Shown here: positions 15,992 through 22,622 of the stretch, one piece after another
How positions within the stretch are numbered: position 1 is the stretch's first letter
How the letters are laid out: each line of letters opens with the position of its first letter
Source of the DNA: Clostridia bacterium
Lineage (GTDB): Bacteria; Bacillota; Clostridia; Oscillospirales; CAG-272
Length of the DNA: 41,056 nt
Direction: 5' to 3'
Assembly (NCBI GenBank): GCA_017399105.1
Contig: JAFQEJ010000005.1
Span: 1-41,056, forward strand
Translations under genes and position numbers: made by a program
The notes under the pieces: generated by a model
What the model was told of the DNA's origin: nothing
The model's database searches: none
What the model saw: only the letters and a program-made list of their open reading frames with translations

Positions 15992-17058
15992 TGAAAACCG
16001 AAATGAAAGTATTTTTAAGCGAAGGGAAAAGCAAAGGGGACATTGTAAGCCTGCCTGTTCCCGAGGTTACCGCAAATACGGTGCTTGTCAAGGTTTGCTA
16101 CTGCGGCATCTGCGGCACCGATCAGGATCTCTTCTCGGGCGAATGCAGCTTTGCCGAAAACGGACAGGTCACCTATCCGGTCAGACTGGGTCATGAATGG
16201 TCGGGCATTGTGGAAGTGGTGGGCGAAGGTGTCACCGAATTCCAAAAGGGCGACCGTGTGGTCGGCGACAATGCAGTCACCTGCGGTGTCTGTGAAGCCT
16301 GCAGGAGAGAGGATTATCCCCACTGCGAGCACATGCTGAACGTGGGCACCATCGATCCCATCTGGGACGGTGCCTTCTCGGAATATTATCTCATCCCCAA
16401 GCATCATCTCCATAAGATTCCCGACGGCATCTCGCTGAAGGCGGCATCTCTTGCCGAGCCTCTTTCGGTTGCCTATGCGGGCATCAAGCGCATGAAGATT
16501 GACGAAAATTCCACCGTTGCTGTCATCGGCTCGGGCTGTATCGGCATGTCGGCGGTGGTGCTGGCAAAGTGTCTTGGCGCCAAGAAGGTCTTTATGATCG
16601 CAAAGAATCCCGCCAAGCTTGCTGTTGCCGCCGCCCTCGGTGCCGAGATCATCAATATCCACGAGGCAGACGCGGTGAAAACCATCTATGACGCCACCGA
16701 CGGCAAGGGCGCCGATTATGTGCTCGAGTGCTCGGGGGCTGCCGGAACCTATCAGCAGGCCATTGAGATGGCGGCTTTCCGCGGTGTCATCGCTCTCATC
16801 GGCTTTTATGAGAGCAGAGAAAACGATGTCAACATCGACAGCATCGTATCCAAGGCGCTCCACATGTTCGGCGTCATGGGCGAAATGGAAAACATGGTGG
16901 GCGCGCTGAAGCTCCTCGAGGAGCACAAGCCCGATCTGCTCCCCATCATCACCGACGAGTTATCCTTTGATGACTGCATCCGGGGCTTCACCAGAAAAAA
17001 TTATCCCAATGCTGTAAAAATTGTGGTGAAAATCTGCGAGGTGGATGAAAATGAATAA
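15988..17058 (+). CDS. Zinc-dependent medium-chain sugar/polyol dehydrogenase
   Basis: Protein of 356 residues in the MDR superfamily. Catalytic zinc site: C42 in YCGICGTD, and H69-E70 in RLGHEWSG. Structural zinc site: C99, C102, C105 and C113 in CGVCEACRREDYPHC. The Rossmann motif is VAVIGSGCIGMSAVVLAKCL. The closest look is to sorbitol, L-threonine, galactitol-1-phosphate and L-galactonate/L-gulonate-type dehydrogenases, which oxidise a secondary alcohol with NAD. In this operon it likely makes a keto-acid from a sugar acid. ATGA overlap with the gene before, and the start of the next gene lies inside its end, show tight coupling. Confidence 0.88.
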   Translation: MMKTEMKVFLSEGKSKGDIVSLPVPEVTANTVLVKVCYCGICGTDQDLFSGECSFAENGQVTYPVRLGHEWSGIVEVVGEGVTEFQKGDRVVGDNAVTCGVCEACRREDYPHCEHMLNVGTIDPIWDGAFSEYYLIPKHHLHKIPDGISLKAASLAEPLSVAYAGIKRMKIDENSTVAVIGSGCIGMSAVVLAKCLGAKKVFMIAKNPAKLAVAAALGAEIINIHEADAVKTIYDATDGKGADYVLECSGAAGTYQQAIEMAAFRGVIALIGFYESRENDVNIDSIVSKALHMFGVMGEMENMVGALKLLEEHKPDLLPIITDELSFDDCIRGFTRKNYPNAVKIVVKICEVDENE

Positions 17059-18040
17059 GGTCGCCATCATCGGACGCCAGCAGCCTATGGTGATCCGTTC
17101 ACGCATCAAGGAATATCTGGAGGCAAACGGTCTTGCTGCCGATATTCTCAATATGGAAACCCGCAATGCTGCCGACTGGATCGATGAGCTGAAGGGCTAC
17201 AATGCCATCATCTCGGCGGGTGAAAAATTTCCCGCACAGGTTTTCGATGCCCTGCGCGGCGACTTGAAGCTGCTCTCACGCTACGGTGTGGGTACAGACG
17301 AAATCGATAAGGAAGCAGCCGCGCAAAATGGCGTTGCCGTCTGCAATGCGGCAGGCTCGCTCTCCACCGCGGTGGCAGAATGTGCCATGGGCATCATCCT
17401 TTCGCTCATCCGCAACATTCCCACAGCCGACGACGAGGTCAGAGCCGGTGACTGGAGCCGCTTCTTCGAGAGCAAAACCGGAACGCAGCTGGAGGGCAAA
17501 ACGGTGGGCATCATTGGCTTTGGCGACATCTCAAAGGCACTGGCGAAGATGCTCGGCGGCTTTGACTGCCGGGTGATTGCCTATGACATTCACTGGGACA
17601 GGGAGGCTGCAGAGCGTCTGCATGTGGAATATGCCGACATCGACACCATCCGCCGCGAAGCCGATGTGATCAGTCTGCACATTCCCTCCACCCCCCGGAC
17701 CGACGGCATGATCAATAAAGAATTTCTTGCCGGCATGAAAAAGAGTGCGATTCTGGTCAACACCGCAAGAGGCAGACTGGTTGTGGCGGAGGATCTCGCC
17801 GATGCGCTGAACAGCGGAACCATCGCCGGCGCCGGTATGGATGTATTTTCCCCCGAGCCGCCCCTGCCCGACAATCCCCTTCTGACAGCGAAAAACACCG
17901 TCCTGCTTCCCCATTCGGGTGCCTGCACCATTGAAAGTCACGAAAAAGCAGGCATGATGGCAGCAAGAAACGTAGCAGACTTTTTCGCGGGCAGAGTGGT
18001 CAAAACCATTCTGAATCCCGCTTACATCGAGAATATCTGA
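17051..18040 (+). CDS. D-isomer-specific 2-hydroxyacid dehydrogenase (SerA/GhrB-like)
   Basis: Protein of 329 residues. ATG at 17051 lies 9 bases behind GAGG (17038-17041) and gives the family N-terminus MNKVAIIGRQQP; ATG at 17045 is too close. The NAD-binding loop is VGIIGFGDISKAL, in which the third Gly of GxGxxG is Ser. The catalytic triad is in place: R240 (NTARGRLVV), E269 (FSPEPPLPD) and H288 (LLPHSGA). The family includes phosphoglycerate, glyoxylate, hydroxypyruvate and 2-keto-gluconate reductases. The operon contains no other serine-synthesis gene, so a catabolic 2-keto/2-hydroxy acid step is more likely than serine synthesis. Confidence 0.88.
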   Translation: MNKVAIIGRQQPMVIRSRIKEYLEANGLAADILNMETRNAADWIDELKGYNAIISAGEKFPAQVFDALRGDLKLLSRYGVGTDEIDKEAAAQNGVAVCNAAGSLSTAVAECAMGIILSLIRNIPTADDEVRAGDWSRFFESKTGTQLEGKTVGIIGFGDISKALAKMLGGFDCRVIAYDIHWDREAAERLHVEYADIDTIRREADVISLHIPSTPRTDGMINKEFLAGMKKSAILVNTARGRLVVAEDLADALNSGTIAGAGMDVFSPEPPLPDNPLLTAKNTVLLPHSGACTIESHEKAGMMAARNVADFFAGRVVKTILNPAYIENI

Positions 18041-18052
18041 GGAGGAATTCCC

Positions 18053-18706
18053 ATGAATGACTGTATTGAACTGCGCCGGGATGTGATTGACACCTGCCGC
18101 TGGCTGAAGGCGCAGGGGTTGGTATTCTCCACCTGGGGCAACATCAGCGTGCGGCTGGATGACGGCAATATCCTTATCACCCCCTCGAAGGTGGATTATG
18201 ACAGCATGACCCCCGAGGATCTGGTTGTCCTCGCCCCCGACGGAAGACAGCTGAAGGGCACAAGACTCTCCACCAGCGAGCGCGAAATTCACTGCGGCGT
18301 TATGAACAAGCGTCCCGATATAGGCGCAATTATCCACATGCACTCCCCTTATGCCATGGCGGCAGCGGCGCGAGACGAGGGTATTCCTGTGATCTCGGAA
18401 GAAATGTGCCAGCTCCTTGGCGGTGCCATCCCGATTTCCAGCGAATTCGTCCCCTCGGATATGCATGTGAAGCTGGGCGAGGTGGTGTCAAACTCGATCA
18501 CAGAAGCGAACGCCATTCTCATCCGCAATCATGGCCCCATGTGCTTCGGTGCCACCCTGGCTGAGGCAAGAGTCTGCTGTCAGGTGGTCGAAAAAACCTG
18601 CAAAATGTACCTGCATCTGCTGGCTGCCGGCGGCATCGTCCCGATTAAAGACGAATATGTCGCCCGCGGCAGAGATTATTTCTTAAACAGCTACGGCAAA
18701 TCATAA
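18053..18706 (+). CDS. Class II aldolase/adducin-family sugar-phosphate aldolase
   Basis: Protein of 217 residues, the full length of L-fuculose-1-phosphate aldolase-type enzymes. The zinc ligands H95 and H97 (IIHMHSPYAMA) and H160 (IRNHGPMCFG) and catalytic Glu E76 (STSEREIH) are present, as is the phosphate-binding STWGNISVRL loop and ITPSKVDYDSM. Family members cleave fuculose, rhamnulose or tetrulose phosphates, epimerise ribulose 5-phosphate, or decarboxylate 3-keto-tetronate 4-phosphate (OtnC). The last role would suit a sugar-acid operon with a 2-hydroxyacid dehydrogenase, but the substrate is not readable. GGAGG (18041-18045) is followed by ATG at 18053. Confidence 0.88.
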   Translation: MNDCIELRRDVIDTCRWLKAQGLVFSTWGNISVRLDDGNILITPSKVDYDSMTPEDLVVLAPDGRQLKGTRLSTSEREIHCGVMNKRPDIGAIIHMHSPYAMAAAARDEGIPVISEEMCQLLGGAIPISSEFVPSDMHVKLGEVVSNSITEANAILIRNHGPMCFGATLAEARVCCQVVEKTCKMYLHLLAAGGIVPIKDEYVARGRDYFLNSYGKS

Positions 18707-18723
18707 TCGGAGGAATCACATAA

Positions 18724-19743
18724 ATGAGAATTGTAACCATGGGCGAAATGATGATCCGTTTCATGCCCAAAAATAATCTGCGCTTTGAGCAGGCAACCGA
18801 ATTTGAAGCTTACTACGGCGGCGACGAGTCGATAGTTGCGGTTTCGCTTGCCAGATTCGGCATGGACGCGCGCTATGTCACCAAGCTTCCGCTCAATCCC
18901 CTCGGACAGACTGCGGTCAACAAGCTGAGAGAGCAGGGGGTCGATACCTCCTACATCGTCCGCGGCGGTGAGCGCATGGGGCTCAACTTCTACGAAAACG
19001 GCGCGTCGGTGAGAGCCTCCAACGTGCTCTACGACAGAAAGCACTCGGCAATCTCGGAGGCAACCCCCGAGGAGTTCGACTTTGACGGCATCTTCTCGGA
19101 CGCTGACTGGTTCCATGTGGCAGGCATTACCCCCGCCATCAGCGAAAAGGCGGCAGTTCTGGTGGAGGCTGCCATGAAGGCCGCGAAAAAGCATGGCGTG
19201 ACCGTCAGCGTTGACCTGAACTACCGCAGCAAGCTCTGGTCACCCGAAAAGGCACAGAGCGTCATGATCCCCCTGATGCAGTATGTGGATGTCTGCATCG
19301 GAAACGAGGAGGATGCCGAAAAGGTGCTGGGCTTCAAGCCTGCCAACACCGACATCACCAAGGGTCAGCTCGATATCGAAGCCTACAAGGATGTATTCGT
19401 ACAGCTCAAGGAACGCTTCGGCTTCAAATACATTGGCTCCACCCTGCGTGAGAGCTATTCGGCATCTGATAACGGCTGGTCCACCATGATCTATGACGGC
19501 AAAGAATTCTACCATTCGAGAAATTACAGCATCCATCTGGTTGACCGAGGCGGCGGAGGTGCGTCCTTTGCGGCGGGCATGATCTACGGTATTCTGAACG
19601 GCATGTCGCTGGCTGACACCTGCGAGTTTGCCACCGCAGCATCCGCCCTCAAGCAGACCATCACCGGCGACTTCAATCTGGCAACACTGGAGGAAGTCAA
19701 GAAGCTCATGGGCGGAGACGCTTCGGGTCGAGTCAGCAGATGA
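18724..19743 (+). CDS. PfkB-family kinase, 2-keto-3-deoxygluconate-kinase-like, with altered active site
   Basis: Protein of 339 residues resembling KdgK in length and layout: MRIVTMGEMMIRFMP, YYGGDESIVAVSLARFGMDA, GVDTSYIVR, VSVDLNYRSKLWS, CIGNEEDAEKVLG. The C-terminal nucleotide/anion-hole signature reads VDRGGGGASFAAG: the catalytic Asp of the usual GGGDSF is Ala280 (codon GCG at 19561-19563). GCG differs from an Asp codon by two bases, so a single read error is unlikely. Either this is a divergent branch using another base or the protein is not a kinase any more. With the KDPG-aldolase-like gene two genes on, phosphorylation of a 2-keto-3-deoxy acid would be expected. A hairpin pair follows the gene. 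Confidence 0.8.
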   Translation: MRIVTMGEMMIRFMPKNNLRFEQATEFEAYYGGDESIVAVSLARFGMDARYVTKLPLNPLGQTAVNKLREQGVDTSYIVRGGERMGLNFYENGASVRASNVLYDRKHSAISEATPEEFDFDGIFSDADWFHVAGITPAISEKAAVLVEAAMKAAKKHGVTVSVDLNYRSKLWSPEKAQSVMIPLMQYVDVCIGNEEDAEKVLGFKPANTDITKGQLDIEAYKDVFVQLKERFGFKYIGSTLRESYSASDNGWSTMIYDGKEFYHSRNYSIHLVDRGGGGASFAAGMIYGILNGMSLADTCEFATAASALKQTITGDFNLATLEEVKKLMGGDASGRVSR

Positions 19744-19780
19744 TAGATGCATCAATGCATCGATGCATCTATGCGTTTTT
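19744..19780 (+). repeat. Triple GATGCATC-type repeat forming a hairpin with T-run
   Basis: TAGATGCATC (19744-19753) pairs with GATGCATCTA (19762-19771) over 10 bp; the loop AATGCATC is a third copy of the same word. A TGCG spacer and T5 follow, so it could be a partial terminator or an mRNA stabiliser inside the operon. Confidence 0.6.
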
Positions 19781-19813
19781 CCAAGCGCAACTGAAACGGT
19801 AAATGCATATAAG

Positions 19814-19844
19814 CCTCTCCGCCATATATACCGTGGCGGAGAGG
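19814..19844 (+). terminator. Second intra-operon hairpin (no T-run)
   Basis: CCTCTCCGCCA and TGGCGGAGAGG pair perfectly over 11 bp with a 9-base loop. No T-run follows, so an RNA-processing or stability role is as likely as termination. It sits 58 bases before the YhcH-family start. Confidence 0.55.
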
Positions 19845-19902
19845 GTCACAGCGAAATTCCCATCAATCATCATAATTACACACCAATTTGGAGGATACAT
19901 CC

Positions 19903-20346
19903 ATGATTATCGACAACATCAAAAACGCAGCCAAATATTTCGGTCTCGGCAAGGGCTACGAGGAAGCACTCACCTTCCTCATGAACTACGATGGTAAGGC
20001 TGATGAAAAGGCTGATATCGAGGTCAGCGACCTTGTTATGGTCAAGTGCCGCCCCTATATGACCAAGCCCGAGGCTGACTGCAGCTTTGAAGCACACGAA
20101 CAGTATGCAGACATTCACTTTGTCGTTTCGGGCTGCGAGTGCATCGGATACGCCCCCACCGACAGCATGACGATTGTTCGCAGAGACGAGGCAAAGGATA
20201 TGATCTATCTCGCCGGCAAGGGCGTCATGATGCCTCTTGGCCCCGGTGATTTCATGATCACACTGCCCGACGATGCCCATATGCCCTGCGTCATGCAGGA
20301 TGAGCCTGTCTTCTGCGCCAAGCTGGTCGCAAAAATCAAGCTTTGA
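19903..20346 (+). CDS. YhcH/YjgK/YiaL-family (DUF386) protein
   Basis: Protein of 147 residues of the beta-barrel cupin-like family found next to sialic acid, xylulose and other sugar-acid genes (NanQ, YiaL, EbgC). Family marks are FEAHEQYADIHFVVSGCECI, GYAPT and LGPGDFMITLPDDAHMP; the His/Glu residues in EAHEQYADIH and the late His of DDAHMP are metal-ligand candidates. GGAGG (19890-19894) fixes the ATG at 19903. The E. coli homologue NanQ opens sialic acid rings by anomerisation, so an anomerase or isomerase role on the operon's sugar is reasonable but inferred. Confidence 0.87.
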   Translation: MIIDNIKNAAKYFGLGKGYEEALTFLMNYDGKADEKADIEVSDLVMVKCRPYMTKPEADCSFEAHEQYADIHFVVSGCECIGYAPTDSMTIVRRDEAKDMIYLAGKGVMMPLGPGDFMITLPDDAHMPCVMQDEPVFCAKLVAKIKL

Positions 20347-20378
20347 ACAATCAAACGTTAAATAAGGAGAGAAACAAG

Positions 20379-21059
20379 ATGAACAGAAGCGATATTTCCC
20401 TGAAGGAACGAGTCATCAAATACACCAAGGATACCGGCATCCTGCCCTGCATCAAGCTGCACAAAAAGGACGACTATATTGCCTACGCACAGGCGATGTA
20501 TGACGGAGGCGCAAGAGTCATCGAGGTTACCATGACTACCCCCGGCGTGCTCGAAGCCATTGAAGCCATCTCCTCCCACTTCGGCGACAAGCTTCTCGTT
20601 GCAGCAGGCACCGTTCTCGATCCCACATCGGCACGCGAGGTCATTCTCCACGGCGGAAGCATCATCGTCAATCCCTGCGTCATAGAGGATGTCATCGATG
20701 TGGCAAACCGCTACAATGTGCCTGTATTCAGCGGCGCATTTACAGCCACCGAGGTTTTCACCGCCATGAGAGCAGGCGCAACCATGGTCAAAATCTTCCC
20801 CGGCGCGCTGGGAGGTCCCAAGTACATGACCAATCTGAAGATGGTCTTCCCCGAGGTCAATCTGATCCCCTCGGGCGGCATCACTCCCGACAACGCGGCT
20901 GAGTTCATTAAGTGCGGCGCATGTGCGGTTTCGGGTGCACGCACCTTTATGGATTTTGAAAAGATCGAGCGCGAAGGTCTGATTTCGGTCACCAATCAGG
21001 TCAGAAAGTTCGTCGACCTCATCGCCGGAGCGAAGAAGGATCTGCCGATCATTCCCTAA
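20379..21059 (+). CDS. KDPG/KHG-aldolase-like protein (Eda family)
   Basis: Class I (Schiff-base) aldolase of 226 residues; start chosen at the ATG behind AAGGAGA (20364-20370). The Schiff-base lysine is K138 in ATMVKIFPGALGG and the catalytic Glu is E49 in RVIEVTMTTPGVLEAI. VAAGTVLDPTSA and IPSGGITPDNAAEFIKCGA are family strands. The usual second loop, which normally contains Pro-Gly and TPTE, reads SGAFTATE, and the Arg commonly following ITLR is replaced by TMTT, so substrate preference may differ from E. coli Eda. It would split a 2-keto-3-deoxy-phospho acid to pyruvate and an aldehyde phosphate. Last gene of the operon, followed by a terminator. Confidence 0.87.
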   Translation: MNRSDISLKERVIKYTKDTGILPCIKLHKKDDYIAYAQAMYDGGARVIEVTMTTPGVLEAIEAISSHFGDKLLVAAGTVLDPTSAREVILHGGSIIVNPCVIEDVIDVANRYNVPVFSGAFTATEVFTAMRAGATMVKIFPGALGGPKYMTNLKMVFPEVNLIPSGGITPDNAAEFIKCGACAVSGARTFMDFEKIEREGLISVTNQVRKFVDLIAGAKKDLPIIP

Positions 21060-21082
21060 GAAGTATAAAGATCATATAGCAA

Positions 21083-21120
21083 AGGAGCCTGAATGTACAA
21101 ATGCATCAGGCTCCTGTTTT
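21083..21120 (+). terminator. Operon terminator
   Basis: AGGAGCCTGA (21083-21092) and TCAGGCTCCT (21106-21115) form a 10-bp perfect stem followed by GTTTTT. Confidence 0.88.
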
Positions 21121-21247
21121 TATTGTAATTTGTTTAATATTTGAATTTTTATATTTTTCCATCAGTCAGAACTTTCGCAGAATATCAAACTTTATAACCG
21201 CATATTACCGCTTTATATCGATATTTTTTATTTTTTTCAAAAATCTA

Positions 21248-21275
21248 TTGCATTTTCGCAAATTTATGATATACT
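21248..21275 (+). promoter_or_regulatory. Orphan plus-strand promoter-like sequence
   Basis: TTGCAT (21248-21253), a 16-base spacer and TATACT (21270-21275) in an AT-rich gap. It would transcribe antisense into the ROK gene; no plus-strand gene follows. It may be chance or a leftover. Confidence 0.3.
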
Positions 21276-21298
21276 CATATTAGTTCTTTCCTTGAACT

Positions 21299-22459
21299 TT
21301 AATCGAGCATATGATTGAAGTATGCCCCAAGGATCGCTGCAGTAACCGAAGCATTGGATTTCTCGGGGGGGAGGGTTGAAAAAGCCACCTCCACCTCATG
21401 TACCCGCCCGATGATCGACATGCCGCCGACCCGCTGACGTATTTTCTGCAGTAAAAGCTCATTGCGATAGGCAAAATCACCGCAGAGAATTACCCTGTCA
21501 AGGTCGAAGAAGTTGATGGCATTAACCATCGCCGCAGACAGACATTTTGCGATGAAGTCAATCACCTCAAGGGAGGTGCGGTCACCGATATAGGCATTGT
21601 CCACAAGCCGCTCGTAGCTGTCAAATTCAAAGCGCGCCTTCAAAGCCTTCATGGATACATACTGCTCAAGACAGCCCTGATTGCCGCATTCGCAGGGGAT
21701 TCCCTCAAGATCAATGCTGGTATGGCCGATCTCGCCCGCATAGCCGCTGTGACCTCTGTAAACCTTCCCCCGTGTGATAATCGCCGAGCCGATACCATCC
21801 GAAACGATGATCACCATGGCATTCAAGCTCTGCTTTGTCAGCAAAATATATTCCTGCATGGCGAGGAGCACCGCGTTGTTGTCCACCATCACAGGCAGTC
21901 CCAGCTTCTTTTCCACATATTCCGCCACCGGGATATGGTGAAACATTTCAAAATTGGGCGGCGTCAGAATGACTCCCTCTTTGTAGTCCACAGGGCCGGG
22001 AGCACTGATCCCCACACCGATCAGCTTTTCTCTGGGGATTTGCTTCTCCTCTGCCAGCTTCAGCAGCATATTGCATGCCCAATCGAGCACCTGTATGGGG
22101 GTGTCAAACCGTTCGGTTCGGATGCTGCAGAAGGCGACGATATTCGATTTCAAATCGGTGATGTAAACGCCGGTCTGCTTGCGGTGAAGAGCGATGCCTC
22201 CCGCGTAGCGGTAATCGGCGACAATATCCAACAGGATAGGCTTTCTGCCGCAGGCCGAATCGCTCTGACCGATCTCACAGAGCTGTCCTTCCTCGATCAG
22301 CGCGTTGGTGATCATGGTCACCGCCGATTTGGACATTCCGCTCTGCTTGGAGATCTCGGCGCGGGAAATCGGCGCTTTTCTGATATAACGGAAGATCAGC
22401 GATCGGTTGCCGTTTTTGATTGTATTGACATTGCCTGCCTGGGATGTCATTTGCTTCAC
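21299..22459 (-). CDS. ROK-family transcriptional repressor (NagC/XylR-type)
   Basis: Protein of 386 residues. An N-terminal winged HTH (NRSLIFRYIRKAPISRAEIS, KQSGMSKSAVTMITNALIEE) is joined to an ROK sugar-kinase-like domain. GVGISAPGPVDYKEGVI, VDNNAVLLAM, SDGIGSAIITRGKVYRG and the zinc-binding CECGNQGCLEQYVS are the ROK signature segments. Such repressors bind a sugar or sugar phosphate and release AT-rich dyads. It is divergent from the solute-binding lipoprotein gene, and a perfect palindrome (22572-22592) lies between, so it likely controls the uptake/GH172 genes and perhaps the glycyl-radical operon. Domain length is normal. Confidence 0.92.
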   Translation of the reverse strand: MKQMTSQAGNVNTIKNGNRSLIFRYIRKAPISRAEISKQSGMSKSAVTMITNALIEEGQLCEIGQSDSACGRKPILLDIVADYRYAGGIALHRKQTGVYITDLKSNIVAFCSIRTERFDTPIQVLDWACNMLLKLAEEKQIPREKLIGVGISAPGPVDYKEGVILTPPNFEMFHHIPVAEYVEKKLGLPVMVDNNAVLLAMQEYILLTKQSLNAMVIIVSDGIGSAIITRGKVYRGHSGYAGEIGHTSIDLEGIPCECGNQGCLEQYVSMKALKARFEFDSYERLVDNAYIGDRTSLEVIDFIAKCLSAAMVNAINFFDLDRVILCGDFAYRNELLLQKIRQRVGGMSIIGRVHEVEVAFSTLPPEKSNASVTAAILGAYFNHMLD

Positions 22460-22483
22460 CTCGTGTTTGATTCATTTGTTCTC

Positions 22484-22511
22484 ATTATATCATATTTTTT
22501 TAAAAAGTAAA
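22484..22511 (-). promoter_or_regulatory. Promoter of the ROK gene
   Basis: On the minus strand TTTACT (22506-22511), a 16-base spacer, TATAAT (22484-22489), just upstream of the ROK start. Confidence 0.6.
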
Positions 22512-22571
22512 GAGATAGTTCATTTTTCGCACAAACAGCATCCATTTTTCGTCATATGTTCCATTTGATAA

Positions 22572-22592
22572 CAAATATCCAAACGATATTTG
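22572..22592. promoter_or_regulatory. Perfect palindrome, candidate ROK operator
   Basis: CAAATATC-CAAAC-GATATTTG: 8-bp perfect arms with a 5-base centre, in the divergent gap and 30 bases before the lipoprotein start. ROK regulators bind AT-rich inverted repeats of this kind. The plus-strand promoter here is not clear; TTGATA at 22565-22570 overlaps its edge. Confidence 0.65.
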
Positions 22593-22622
22593 AATTTATA
22601 TATTATATTAAGGAGGTTCATC

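Noticed and set aside
19744..19771. GATGCATC repeats considered as a tiny CRISPR or direct-repeat array
   Set aside because: The copies are contiguous with no spacers and form a single hairpin; no cas gene is present.
21101..21283. Short plus-strand frame of 60 codons
   Set aside because: It begins inside the terminator hairpin, has no ribosome binding site, and its hydrophobic product simply reflects AT-rich non-coding DNA.
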